Shown: piece after piece, positions 17,931-26,065 of the stretch
Numbering within the stretch: the stretch's first letter is position 1
How the letters are laid out: each line of letters begins with the position of its first letter
Assembly (NCBI GenBank): GCA_016704535.1
Contig: JADIZZ010000007.1
Span: 245,948-309,947, forward strand
DNA length: 64,000 bases
Direction: 5' to 3'
DNA from: Betaproteobacteria bacterium
GTDB taxonomy: Bacteria > Pseudomonadota > Gammaproteobacteria > Burkholderiales > Burkholderiaceae_C
Position numbers and translations under genes: made by a program
Notes under the pieces: generated by a model
What the model was told of the DNA's origin: nothing
What the model saw: only the letters and a program-made list of their open reading frames with translations
Database searches by the model: none

Positions 17931-18590
17931 GTGAAGAAATACCTCGTCGCCGGCCTGCTGGTCTGGCTGCCCCTGGCCATCACCATCTGGGTGCTTTCCT
18001 GGCTGCTCGGCGCGATGGACGGCGTCTTCGCGTCGCTGCTGTCGGCCACGCAGGCTGTACTGCCCGAATCGACGCGCGAAGGCCTCGACCGCCTGCGCCA
18101 CGTGCCTGGCCTGGGCGTGGTGGTGATGTTGGTGGGCCTGCTGCTGACGGGCGTATTCGCAGCCAACATCGTGGGGCAGTGGTGGCTGCGCCAGTGGGAC
18201 CGACTGCTGGGCAAGATCCCCATCGTCAAGAGCATCTACAACTCGGTCAAGCAGGTCTCGGACACGCTGTTCTCGACCAACGGCAACGCCTTCCGCGAAG
18301 CCGTGCTGGTGCAGTACCCGCGCCAGGGCTCGTGGACCATCGCCTTCGTCACCGGCCGGCCCGGCGGCGAAGTGGCTGAACGCCTGCCCGGCGACTACGT
18401 CAGCGTCTACGTGCCCACCACGCCGAACCCGACCTCGGGCTTCTTTCTGATGATGCCGCGTTCGGACATCCTCGAGCTGAAAATGAGCGTCGACGAGGCG
18501 CTGAAGTACGTCATCTCGATGGGCGTCGTCGGCCCCGGCGCAGCTTCGGCCCCGTTATTGGCCGCGCCGGCCGGCGCACCCCGAAATTGA
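17931..18590 (+). CDS. DUF502 inner-membrane protein
   Basis: A 219-residue protein with two N-terminal membrane helices (residues ~3-25 and ~62-85) and the DUF502 core: KIPIVKSIYNSVKQVSDTL, then TPNPTSGFFLMMPRSDILEL. The C-terminus is Ala/Pro-rich. The start is GTG at 17931, beginning KKYLVAGLLVWLPLAITIWV as in relatives. Function is unknown; the gene sits between fmdB and aspS across Burkholderiales. Plant relatives (LCV-like) act at membranes, which says little about the bacterial role. Confidence 0.88.
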   Translation: MKKYLVAGLLVWLPLAITIWVLSWLLGAMDGVFASLLSATQAVLPESTREGLDRLRHVPGLGVVVMLVGLLLTGVFAANIVGQWWLRQWDRLLGKIPIVKSIYNSVKQVSDTLFSTNGNAFREAVLVQYPRQGSWTIAFVTGRPGGEVAERLPGDYVSVYVPTTPNPTSGFFLMMPRSDILELKMSVDEALKYVISMGVVGPGAASAPLLAAPAGAPRN

Positions 18591-18713
18591 CCGGGCTGGC
18601 CCGGCCCGGCAGCCGGCCAGCCCTGACGGGCCGCACCCCTAGCCCGGGTGCCGCAGCCCGCGCGAGTGCCACCCCCGAACGACTTTCAGCAATCTCCCTT
18701 CTGGAGTGAAACG

Positions 18714-20504
18714 ATGAGAACCACCTACTGTGGTCTGGTCAGCGAGAAGCTGATGGACCAGACCGTCACCCTCATGGGCTGGGCCCACCGTCGCCGCGAC
18801 CACGGCGGCGTCATCTTCATCGACCTGCGCGACCGCGAAGGCCTGGTGCAGATCGTCTGTGACCCCGACCGCGCCGAGATGTTTGCCACCGCCGAAGGCG
18901 TGCGCAACGAGTTCTGCCTGCAGGTCACCGGCAAGGTACGTGCGCGCCCGGCCGGCACCGAGAACGCCAACCTCACCAGCGGCAAGATCGAGGTGCTGTG
19001 CCACGAGCTGACGGTGCTGAACCCCAGCGTCACGCCGCCGTTCCCGCTGGACGACGAGAACCTCAGCGAGACCGTGCGCCTGACGCACCGCGTGCTCGAC
19101 CTGCGCCGCCCCGAGATGCAGAAGAACCTGCGCCTGCGCTACCGCGTGGCCATCGAGGTGCGCAAGTTTCTCGACGAGCAGGGCTTCATCGACGTCGAAA
19201 CGCCGATGCTCACCAAGAGCACGCCGGAGGGCGCACGCGACTACCTCGTGCCCAGCCGCGTGCACGACGGCCACTTCTTCGCGCTGCCGCAGAGCCCGCA
19301 GCTCTTCAAGCAGTTGTTGATGGTGGCCGGCTTCGACCGCTACTACCAGATCACCAAGTGCTTCCGCGACGAGGACCTGCGTGCCGATCGCCAGCCCGAG
19401 TTCACGCAGATCGACATCGAGACCTCGTTCCTGAACGAAGAGGAGATCCGCGCCATCACCGAGGCCATGATTCGCACCGTGTTTCGCAAGACCATGGGCG
19501 TGGAGCTGCCGGTCTACGCGCAGATGACCTACGCCGAGGCGATGCACAAGTACGGCAGCGACAAGCCCGACCTGCGCGTGAAGCTGGAGCTGACCGAACT
19601 CACCGAAGTGATGAAGACGGTGGACTTCAAGGTCTTCAGCGGCCCGGCCACCACGGCAGGTGGCCGCGTCGTCGCGCTGCGCGTGCCGGGTGGCGCGGAG
19701 ATGAGCCGTGGCGAGATCGACGCCTACACCGAGTTCGTCAAGATCTATGGTGCAAAGGGCCTGGCCTGGATCAAGGTCAACGACGCCGGCAAAGGCCGTG
19801 AAGGCCTGCAGAGCCCGGTGGTGAAGAACCTGCACGACGCGGCTATTCGCCAGATCATCGCGCGCACCGGCGCCTGCAACGGTGACCTGCTGTTCTTCGG
19901 CGCCGGCCAGGCCAAGGTGGTCAACGACGCCATCGGCGCCCTGCGTTTGAAGGTCGGACTGAGCGAGTTCGGCCGCAATCACGGTCTCTTCGAAGACAAG
20001 TGGGCGCCGATGTGGGTGGTCGACTTCCCGATGTTCGAGTACGACGACGACGGCAAGCGCTGGAACGCCGTGCACCACCCGTTCACGGCACCGAAGGACG
20101 GCCACGACGAGCTGATGAAGACCGACCCCGGCGCCTGCATCGCCAAGGCCTACGACATGGTGCTGAACGGCTGGGAGATCGGCGGCGGCTCGGTGCGTAT
20201 CCACCGCGCCGATGTGCAGGCGCGCGTCTTCGAGGCGCTGAACATCACGCCGGAAGAGCAGCGCGTGAAGTTCGGCTTCCTGCTCGACGCGCTGCAGTAC
20301 GGCGCGCCGCCGCATGGCGGCCTGGCCTTCGGCCTGGACCGCATCGCCACGCTGATGACGGGTGCCGAGAGCATCCGCGACGTGATTGCCTTCCCGAAGA
20401 CGCAGCGCGCGCAATGCCTGCTGACCGGGGCGCCGAGCTTCGTCGACGAGACCCAGCTGCGTGAGCTGCACATTCGGCTGAGGAACCCGACGCCGGCGGC
20501 CTGA
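18714..20504 (+). CDS. aspS: Aspartyl-tRNA synthetase
   Basis: Class II synthetase charging tRNA-Asp (596 residues, bacterial type with GAD insertion). The N-terminal OB fold contains VTLMGWAHRRRDHGGVIFID. Motif 2 is FRDEDLRADRQPEFTQID and motif 3 is GGLAFGLDRIATLM. I start at the ATG at 18714, with GGAG 8 nt upstream, rather than an in-frame start 22 codons earlier with no family similarity. Whether it discriminates against tRNA-Asn cannot be judged here. In related genomes nudB follows directly; here a toxin-antitoxin pair intervenes. Confidence 0.96.
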   Translation: MRTTYCGLVSEKLMDQTVTLMGWAHRRRDHGGVIFIDLRDREGLVQIVCDPDRAEMFATAEGVRNEFCLQVTGKVRARPAGTENANLTSGKIEVLCHELTVLNPSVTPPFPLDDENLSETVRLTHRVLDLRRPEMQKNLRLRYRVAIEVRKFLDEQGFIDVETPMLTKSTPEGARDYLVPSRVHDGHFFALPQSPQLFKQLLMVAGFDRYYQITKCFRDEDLRADRQPEFTQIDIETSFLNEEEIRAITEAMIRTVFRKTMGVELPVYAQMTYAEAMHKYGSDKPDLRVKLELTELTEVMKTVDFKVFSGPATTAGGRVVALRVPGGAEMSRGEIDAYTEFVKIYGAKGLAWIKVNDAGKGREGLQSPVVKNLHDAAIRQIIARTGACNGDLLFFGAGQAKVVNDAIGALRLKVGLSEFGRNHGLFEDKWAPMWVVDFPMFEYDDDGKRWNAVHHPFTAPKDGHDELMKTDPGACIAKAYDMVLNGWEIGGGSVRIHRADVQARVFEALNITPEEQRVKFGFLLDALQYGAPPHGGLAFGLDRIATLMTGAESIRDVIAFPKTQRAQCLLTGAPSFVDETQLRELHIRLRNPTPAA

Positions 20505-20551
20505 ATGGCTGAAATGGCTAAAATGGCCGGGCTGCCTGCAGGAGCCCGGCC
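20503..20551 (+). promoter_or_regulatory. Tandem 9-bp repeats and perfect inverted repeat abutting the antitoxin start
   Basis: Three 9-bp units (GAATGGCTG, AAATGGCTA, AAATGGCCG; 20503-20529) run into a perfect inverted repeat, GGCCGGGCT / 9-nt loop / AGCCCGGCC (20525-20551), which ends at the base before the antitoxin ATG. The presumed ribosome-binding GGAG (20541-20544) lies in the loop and arm. This is a good candidate for the Phd-type autorepression operator. As RNA it could also limit translation or end aspS transcription, although no T-tract follows. Confidence 0.6.
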
Positions 20552-20827
20552 ATGGACGTCACCGCCACCGAAGCCAAGAACCGTCTCGGACAGATGCTCG
20601 AGCATTGCCAGCGCGAGCCGGTGGTGATCGAGAAGTCGGGCCGCCGGCACAGCGTGCTGATCTCGGCCGCGCAGTACGACGCGCTGGTGGCGGCGGCCGC
20701 GCCGGCCTCGGAGGTTGCGCAGGACCCCGGCCGTGCGTTCTATGCGAAGTACAAGGATTGGGTCGACATGCAGAACGACCTGGTCGAGAAGTACGGCATC
20801 CCGGGTGAAGAGTTCCGCGCCTGGTAG
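20552..20827 (+). CDS. Hybrid antitoxin: Phd/YefM N-terminus with CcdA-like C-terminal tail
   Basis: A 91-residue antitoxin. Residues 1-45 are a Phd/YefM DNA-binding and dimerisation domain (VTATEAKNRLGQMLE, then PVVIEKSGRRHSVLIS). The C-terminal 15 residues, LVEKYGIPGEEFRAW, align without gaps to the CcdB-wrapping tail of F-plasmid CcdA, keeping the E, G, E, R and W positions. The partner encoded 15 nt downstream is a CcdB, not a Doc or YoeB toxin, which fits a domain swap. It is expected to neutralise CcdB and repress its own operon through the repeats at its start. It sits between aspS and nudB, genes that are otherwise adjacent in this group. Confidence 0.85.
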   Translation: MDVTATEAKNRLGQMLEHCQREPVVIEKSGRRHSVLISAAQYDALVAAAAPASEVAQDPGRAFYAKYKDWVDMQNDLVEKYGIPGEEFRAW

Positions 20828-20842
20828 GCGCGGACGATCACC

Positions 20843-21160
20843 ATGGCCCAGTTCGACGCCTACGAGAACCCGAGTGCCGCACAGCGCGAGGCCTTCCCCT
20901 ATTTCGTGGTGTTGCAGAGCGACCAACTCGACCACTACTCGACCCGACTGGCGATGCCGCTGGCGCGCACGCCGGCTTCGGCCGCCAACATGCCGCGGCG
21001 GCTGTCCCAGGCGGTGACCGTGCGTGGCGAACGGCTGTTTCTCGCGCCGCATCTTGTGGCGGCCTTGCCGCGCGCCGTGCTGAGGCGTCCGGTGGGGTCG
21101 CTGCGCGGCGATGCGGCGGCACTGATCGACGCGCTGGATGCCGTGGTCAGCGGTGTCTGA
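20843..21160 (+). CDS. ccdB: CcdB-family toxin
   Basis: A 105-residue CcdB-fold protein (MAQFDAYENP at the start, then YFVVLQSDQLDHYSTRLAMPLAR and LFLAPHLVAALPRAVL). CcdB of plasmid F poisons DNA gyrase through its last residues Trp99-Gly100-Ile101. Here the C-terminus is VVSGV: Ser replaces Trp and Val replaces Ile, while Gly is kept. Chromosomal homologues vary at this point, so gyrase poisoning is possible but not assured. It overlaps nudB by 8 nt if that gene starts at the GTG, so it is tightly joined to the housekeeping genes downstream. Confidence 0.85.
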   Translation: MAQFDAYENPSAAQREAFPYFVVLQSDQLDHYSTRLAMPLARTPASAANMPRRLSQAVTVRGERLFLAPHLVAALPRAVLRRPVGSLRGDAAALIDALDAVVSGV

Positions 21161-21614
21161 ATCCACCCGATTCAAGATCCCGCGCTCGGTGCTGGTGGTC
21201 ATCCACACCCCGGCGCTGGACGTGCTGCTGATCGAGCGCGCCGACAAGCCCGGATACTGGCAGAGCGTTACCGGCAGCCTCGATGCCGAAGACGAAGCGC
21301 TGGACGGCACCGCGCGGCGCGAGGTGCTCGAAGAGACCGGCATCGACGTCGACCGCGTCGGCGGCGTGCTGCGCGACTGGCAGCAGCAGAACGTCTACAC
21401 CATCTACGCCACCTGGCGCCACCGCTACGCGCCAGGTGTCACGCACAACACCGAGCACGTGTTCGGCCTCACCGTGCCCGTGGGCACGCCCGTGGTGCTG
21501 AGCCCGCGCGAGCACCTGGCCTTCGCCTGGTTGCCCTGGCAGGAAGCCGCGGCGCGCTGCTTCTCGCCGAGCAACGCCGAGGCCATCCGCCGCCTGCCCA
21601 CTATGCTGCCTTGA
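21153..21614 (+). CDS. nudB: Dihydroneopterin triphosphate diphosphatase (Nudix)
   Basis: Nudix hydrolase removing pyrophosphate from dihydroneopterin triphosphate in folate synthesis (153 residues). The family N-terminus RFKIPRSVLVVIHTP is present. The Nudix box is GSLDAEDEALDGTARREVLEETGI, with the REVLEE core. WRHRYAPGVTHNTEHVFGL is typical of NudB. I prefer the GTG at 21153, which gives the usual N-terminus; an ATG five codons upstream at 21138 is possible. It directly follows aspS in relatives, but here follows the inserted ccdB. Confidence 0.88.
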   Translation: MSESTRFKIPRSVLVVIHTPALDVLLIERADKPGYWQSVTGSLDAEDEALDGTARREVLEETGIDVDRVGGVLRDWQQQNVYTIYATWRHRYAPGVTHNTEHVFGLTVPVGTPVVLSPREHLAFAWLPWQEAAARCFSPSNAEAIRRLPTMLP

Positions 21615-21624
21615 CAACCCGGCC

Positions 21625-22446
21625 ATGACCCTGAACCCGATGAACTCGTCGAAGTTGCCGCCGCACACCGGCTTTGCCGGCCTGCGCGTGGCCACCTACA
21701 ACATCCACAAGGGCGTGCGTGGCGTGGGCCCGCGCAAGCGGCTGGAGATCCACAACCTGGGCCTGGCCGTCGAGGCGCTGGACGCCGACCTCGTCTTCCT
21801 GCAGGAAGTGCGCGCTTTCCACACTCGCGAGGCGCGCCGCTTCGAGCGCACCAGCTTCGGCTGGCCCGCGCAGGGCCAGGCCGAGTTTCTGGCGCCCGAT
21901 GGCTACGAAGTGGCTTACCGCAGCAATGCCGTCACGCGCCATGGTGAACACGGCAACGCGCTGCTGTCGCGCTGGCCACTGGGTGACATCGGGCACCACG
22001 ACGTCAGCGATCACCGCTTCGAGCAGCGTGGCCTGCTGCACGTGCCGGTGCGCTGGAGCGGCAGCACCGTGCACGCGGTGGTGGTGCACTTCGGCCTCGT
22101 GCACCGCAGCCGCGTGCGCCAGGTGCAGCGCCTGGCCCGGTTCATCGCTGCCGAGGTGCCGGCCGGCGAGATGCTCGTGGTGGCAGGCGACTTCAACGAC
22201 TGGGGTGAAAGGCTCGACGGCCCGATGGCCGAACTGGGCCTGCGCCGCGCGGCAGCGCCTGGCGCGCGACGTGCCGACGACTGCACCTTTCCGTCGCTGG
22301 CACCGGTGTTCTCGCTCGACCGCTTCTACGTGCGCGGCCTGGCGTGCCGCTCGACGATGGTGCCGCGCGGCTCCACCTGGGCGCGCATGTCGGATCACCT
22401 GCCTTTGGTGGCCGAACTCGAACCCTGGATCGGCGACGGGCCGTGA
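21625..22446 (+). CDS. Endonuclease/exonuclease/phosphatase-family protein
   Basis: A 273-residue enzyme of the EEP fold. Key motifs are RVATYNIHKGVRG (metal-binding Asn), LVFLQEVRAF (Glu), VVAGDFNDW (Asp/Asn) and the terminal MSDHLPLVAEL (catalytic Asp-His pair). The family covers phosphodiesterases acting on DNA, sphingolipid or phosphoinositide substrates. The fixed position before cardiolipin synthase suggests a role around phospholipids, which is inference. It overlaps clsB by one base (TGATG). Confidence 0.88.
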   Translation: MTLNPMNSSKLPPHTGFAGLRVATYNIHKGVRGVGPRKRLEIHNLGLAVEALDADLVFLQEVRAFHTREARRFERTSFGWPAQGQAEFLAPDGYEVAYRSNAVTRHGEHGNALLSRWPLGDIGHHDVSDHRFEQRGLLHVPVRWSGSTVHAVVVHFGLVHRSRVRQVQRLARFIAAEVPAGEMLVVAGDFNDWGERLDGPMAELGLRRAAAPGARRADDCTFPSLAPVFSLDRFYVRGLACRSTMVPRGSTWARMSDHLPLVAELEPWIGDGP

Positions 22447-23732
22447 TGCCCTCGGCCGACCTGGACCGCCTGCGTGGCTGGGCCAACGTGCCCGCACCGC
22501 GTTTCCTGGGCGGCAACCGGGTCGACCTGCTTCAGGGCGGCGACGAGCTCTTCCCGCGCATGCGGCAGGCCATCGCGGCAGCCACGCGCGAGGTCTGGCT
22601 GGCCACCTACATCTTCCACGACGACCCGGCGTCCACCACGCTGGCCGTGGCGCTGAAGGAGGCGGCGGGCCGCGGCGTGGCGGTGCACGTCGTCGTCGAC
22701 GGCTTCGGCACCATGGCCACGCTGCCCAGCGTTCGTGCGCTGTTCGCCGACAGCGGCGTGCGGCTCGAAGTCTTCCGCCCGCTCGACCGCTGGTACGCCT
22801 GGCTGCAGCCCGGGCAGCTGCGCCGCCTGCACCAGAAGCTGTGCGTCTGCGACGAGCGGGTGGCCTTCGTCGGCGGCATCAACGTCATCGACGACCGCCA
22901 CGACATGAACCACGGCTGGACGGACACGCCGCGGCTGGATTACGCGGTGCAGGTGGAAGGCCCGTTGGCCGAACAGGTGCACGCCACGGCGCGAGCGATG
23001 TGGGCGCGCGCGCACCTGCTGAGCAACTGGCGCGAGGAGTTCAGGGCACTGGCGCGCAGCGCGCGACCGGTGAAGCAGGCCATGACCATCGTGCGCGACC
23101 TGCGCGGCCAGCCGCAGCCCGGTGAGGCCGCGCCGGGCGAAGGCGCCCCGGACGCCCCGGTGCGCGCCGCCTTCCTGGTGCGCGACAACCTGCGCCAGCG
23201 CCGCGCCATCGAGCGCAGCTACGTCGAGGCCATCCGCCATGCAAGGCACCGCGTCGACCTGGCCGTGCCCTACTTCTACCCCGGCCGTGGCTTCCGCCGC
23301 GCCATTCGCCACGCGGCGCGGCGCGGCGTGCAGGTGCGGCTGCTGCTGCAGGGCAAGGTGGACTACCGCATCGCCGCGCTGGCCGCGCGCGCGCTGTACG
23401 ACGAACTGCGCACCCATGGCGTGCGCATCTACGAGTACACGCCGGCCTTCCTGCACGCCAAGGTGGCGGTGGTCGACGACGACTGGGCCACCGTGGGCAG
23501 CAGCAACATCGACCCGCTGAGCCTGCTGCTGAACCTGGAGGCCAACGTCGTCGTGCGTGACGCCGGCTTCGCCGCCGCGTTGGGCGCAAGACTGCAACAG
23601 GCTTTCGACCTGTCGCTCGAAGTGGGTGGTACGCCAGTGCGTACCGGCTGGCGGCGCTGGCTGCACCGCGGCGTGGTGGCCTGGGCGGCCCACCTCTACC
23701 TGCGGCTGGCCGGGATCACGGGACGGTATTGA
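22446..23732 (+). CDS. clsB: Cardiolipin synthase ClsB
   Basis: Phospholipase-D-superfamily enzyme condensing phosphatidylglycerol to cardiolipin at the inner membrane (428 residues). Both HKD motifs are intact: HQKLCVCDERVAFVGG (~residues 132-148) and HAKVAVVDDDWATVGSSNID (~337-356). There are no long N-terminal membrane helices, which fits ClsB rather than ClsA. I start at the ATG at 22446, overlapping the preceding stop; a GTG one codon earlier is also possible. The stop overlaps the next gene as TTGA. Confidence 0.92.
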   Translation: MPSADLDRLRGWANVPAPRFLGGNRVDLLQGGDELFPRMRQAIAAATREVWLATYIFHDDPASTTLAVALKEAAGRGVAVHVVVDGFGTMATLPSVRALFADSGVRLEVFRPLDRWYAWLQPGQLRRLHQKLCVCDERVAFVGGINVIDDRHDMNHGWTDTPRLDYAVQVEGPLAEQVHATARAMWARAHLLSNWREEFRALARSARPVKQAMTIVRDLRGQPQPGEAAPGEGAPDAPVRAAFLVRDNLRQRRAIERSYVEAIRHARHRVDLAVPYFYPGRGFRRAIRHAARRGVQVRLLLQGKVDYRIAALAARALYDELRTHGVRIYEYTPAFLHAKVAVVDDDWATVGSSNIDPLSLLLNLEANVVVRDAGFAAALGARLQQAFDLSLEVGGTPVRTGWRRWLHRGVVAWAAHLYLRLAGITGRY

Positions 23733-24832
23733 CCTTGGGCGGCGCAGCCAGCGACCTCATCGTGCAGCGCCCGGAAGGGCTGTATTGCGCGCCCGGCGAC
23801 TTCTTCATCGACCCTTGGCGCCCGGTGGCGCGGGCCGTGATCACGCACGCCCATGCCGACCACGCGCGTCGCGGGCACGGGGCCTACCTGGCCACGGCGG
23901 TCGGTGCCGGCGTGCTGCGCGCGCGGCTGGGCGACATCACGCTCCAGGGCCTGGCCTACGGCGAGGCGGTGACGATCGACGGCGTGCGAGTGTCACTGCA
24001 TCCTGCCGGCCATGTGCTCGGTTCGGCGCAGGTGCGCGTCGAGCACGGCGGCCAAGTCTGGGTGGCCTCTGGCGACTACTTCACCAGCGGGGTCGATGCG
24101 GATGTGAACGCCACCTGCACGCCCTTCGAGCCCGTTCGCTGCGACACCTTCATCACCGAGAGCACCTTCGGCCTGCCCGTCTACCGCTGGCGCCCGCAGG
24201 CCGAGGTCATGGCCGAGATCGTGGCCTGGTGGGGTGCCAACGCCGACGCGGGCCGGGCCAGCCTGTTGCTGGGCTACAGCTTCGGCAAGGCGCAGCGGCT
24301 GCTGGCTGGCGTGCAGGCAGGTGTCGATGCGGGCCTCGGCCCCATCGTCGTGCACGGTGCGGTGGAGCCGCTGAACCAGGCCTACCGCGAAGCCGGCGTG
24401 GCGCTGCCACCCACGCTGCGGCTGGAGGCCGTGGCCGACAAGGCGCTGCTGCGGCGTGCGCTGGTGATCGCACCGCCGGCGGTGCTGGGCAGCGCCTGGG
24501 CGCGGAAGTTCGGTGAGACCAGCGACGCCTTCGCCAGCGGTTGGATGCAGCTGCGTGGCGCGCGGCGCCGCCAGGGTGTCGACCGCGGCTTCGCGCTCAG
24601 CGACCACGCCGACTGGCCGGGCCTGCAGCGCGCCATAGCCGCCACCGGCGCCAGCCGTGTCATCGTCACCCACGGTTACGAGGCGGTGATGGTGCGCTGG
24701 CTGCAGCAGCAGGGGCTGCAGGCGGGCAGCTTCAGCACCGCCTATGGCAGCGACGACGGCGAGTCAGCGGCCGTCGTCGCTGCTGCCGACGCCACCTTCA
24801 GCGCTGCCACCGGGGTCGCGCCCGGCCCTTGA
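23729..24832 (+). CDS. Ligase-associated DNA exonuclease (metallo-beta-lactamase/beta-CASP fold)
   Basis: A 367-residue member of the Exo family found with bacterial ATP-dependent DNA ligases, Lhr-Core helicase and a metallophosphoesterase. The zinc site motifs are ITHAHADHARRGHG, HPAGHVLGSAQV, ASGDYFTS and, in the C-terminal half, FALSDHADWPGL, with VTHGYEAVMV near the end. It starts with TTG at 23729, overlapping the clsB stop. Its last 69 nt overlap the convergent MFS gene. The matching ligase is at 26614, with two opposed genes between them. Confidence 0.9.
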   Translation: MTLGGAASDLIVQRPEGLYCAPGDFFIDPWRPVARAVITHAHADHARRGHGAYLATAVGAGVLRARLGDITLQGLAYGEAVTIDGVRVSLHPAGHVLGSAQVRVEHGGQVWVASGDYFTSGVDADVNATCTPFEPVRCDTFITESTFGLPVYRWRPQAEVMAEIVAWWGANADAGRASLLLGYSFGKAQRLLAGVQAGVDAGLGPIVVHGAVEPLNQAYREAGVALPPTLRLEAVADKALLRRALVIAPPAVLGSAWARKFGETSDAFASGWMQLRGARRRQGVDRGFALSDHADWPGLQRAIAATGASRVIVTHGYEAVMVRWLQQQGLQAGSFSTAYGSDDGESAAVVAAADATFSAATGVAPGP

Positions 24833-26014
24833 GCGCCAGCGGCTCCACCCCAGCGCCGCCAGCGTCAGCAGCGCGAAGGCGGCACCGGCGCCGAAGGTCC
24901 AGGCCGAGCCCAGCGTGTCCCAGAGCAGCCCGGCCACGACGCTGGCCAGCAGCATGGCCACGCCGCTGGCCAGGTTGAAGAAGCCGAAGGCGGTGCCGCG
25001 CAAGTCGGCCGGTGCCTCTCGTGCCACCATCGCGGCCAGCAGACCCTGCGTCATGCCCATGTGCACGCCCCAAAGCGCCGCGCCCAGCAGCATCACCCCC
25101 CAGTGGCTGGCGGTGGCCAGCAACAGATCGGCCGCCACCAGCACCACCAGCCCGCCGGCGAGCAGCTTGCGGTGGTCCATGGTGTCCGAGAGCCTGCCAA
25201 AGGGGTAGGCCGATGCGGCGTAGACGAGGTTCATCGCCACCATCACCAGCGGCACCCAGGCCATGCCTACACCCAGCTGCTGTGCGCGCAGCACGAGGAA
25301 GGCCTCGCTGAACCGGGCCAGCGTGAACACCGCGCCGACGCCCACGACACGCCAGTAGGCGACGGGCAGGCGCGCCAGCGCGTCGCGGCGGATCGGGTTC
25401 ACTGGCGCGTGGGTCGCGGCGCGCGGCGCCTCGTGCACGCCGAAGATGAGCAGCGCCACCGCCAGCGCCCCCGGTATTGCCGCCACCCAGAACACGGACC
25501 GGAAGTCGTTGGCCCACAGCAGCATCAGCGCCGTGGCCACCAGCGGCCCGAGAAAGGCGCCCACGGTGTCGAGCGATTGCCGCAGCCCGTAGGCGGCACC
25601 GCGCACGGCTGGCGGCGTGATGTCGGCCAGCAGCGCGTCGCGCGGCGCGCCGCGAATGCCTTTACCGACGCGGTCGACGAAACGCGCCGCGACCACCATG
25701 CCCGCGCCGCCGGCCACGGCGAAGAAGGGCTTGCTGAAGGCGCCCATCGCGTATCCCAGCACCGCCAGGCCCTTGCGGCGCCCGAGCCAGTCACTCAGGG
25801 CACCCGAGAACACCTTCGTGATCAGCGCCGTCGACTCGGCGATGCCCTCGATCGCACCCACGGCCAGCACGCTGACGCCCAGCGTGCCCACCAGGAACAT
25901 CGGCAGCAGGCTGTGCACCATTTCGGAAGACAGGTCCATCAGCAGGCTCACGAAGCCCAGTACCCAGACGCCTGCCGGCAGGGCAGCGCGGGGAACGACC
26001 GTGGGCGGCTTCAC
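24764..26014 (-). CDS. MFS transporter
   Basis: A 416-residue major facilitator with about 12 hydrophobic segments. Motif A between helices 2 and 3 reads GALSDWLGRRKGLAVLGY, with a related copy in the second half (GRLSDTMDHRKLLAGGL). The signature FVDRVGKGIRGAPRDALLAD is typical of a group of uncharacterised YajR/YnfM-like exporters. The substrate cannot be told. The start is GTG at 26014. The hydrophilic tail (GGSAEGGVGSSDDGR) overlaps the 3' end of the exonuclease gene tail to tail. Confidence 0.85.
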   Translation of the reverse strand: MKPPTVVPRAALPAGVWVLGFVSLLMDLSSEMVHSLLPMFLVGTLGVSVLAVGAIEGIAESTALITKVFSGALSDWLGRRKGLAVLGYAMGAFSKPFFAVAGGAGMVVAARFVDRVGKGIRGAPRDALLADITPPAVRGAAYGLRQSLDTVGAFLGPLVATALMLLWANDFRSVFWVAAIPGALAVALLIFGVHEAPRAATHAPVNPIRRDALARLPVAYWRVVGVGAVFTLARFSEAFLVLRAQQLGVGMAWVPLVMVAMNLVYAASAYPFGRLSDTMDHRKLLAGGLVVLVAADLLLATASHWGVMLLGAALWGVHMGMTQGLLAAMVAREAPADLRGTAFGFFNLASGVAMLLASVVAGLLWDTLGSAWTFGAGAAFALLTLAALGWSRWRSRAGRDPGGSAEGGVGSSDDGR

Positions 26015-26065
26015 GTCAGTCTGCCCACCGGGTCGAGACCGAAGTCGGCCCGCACAGAGGCATGA

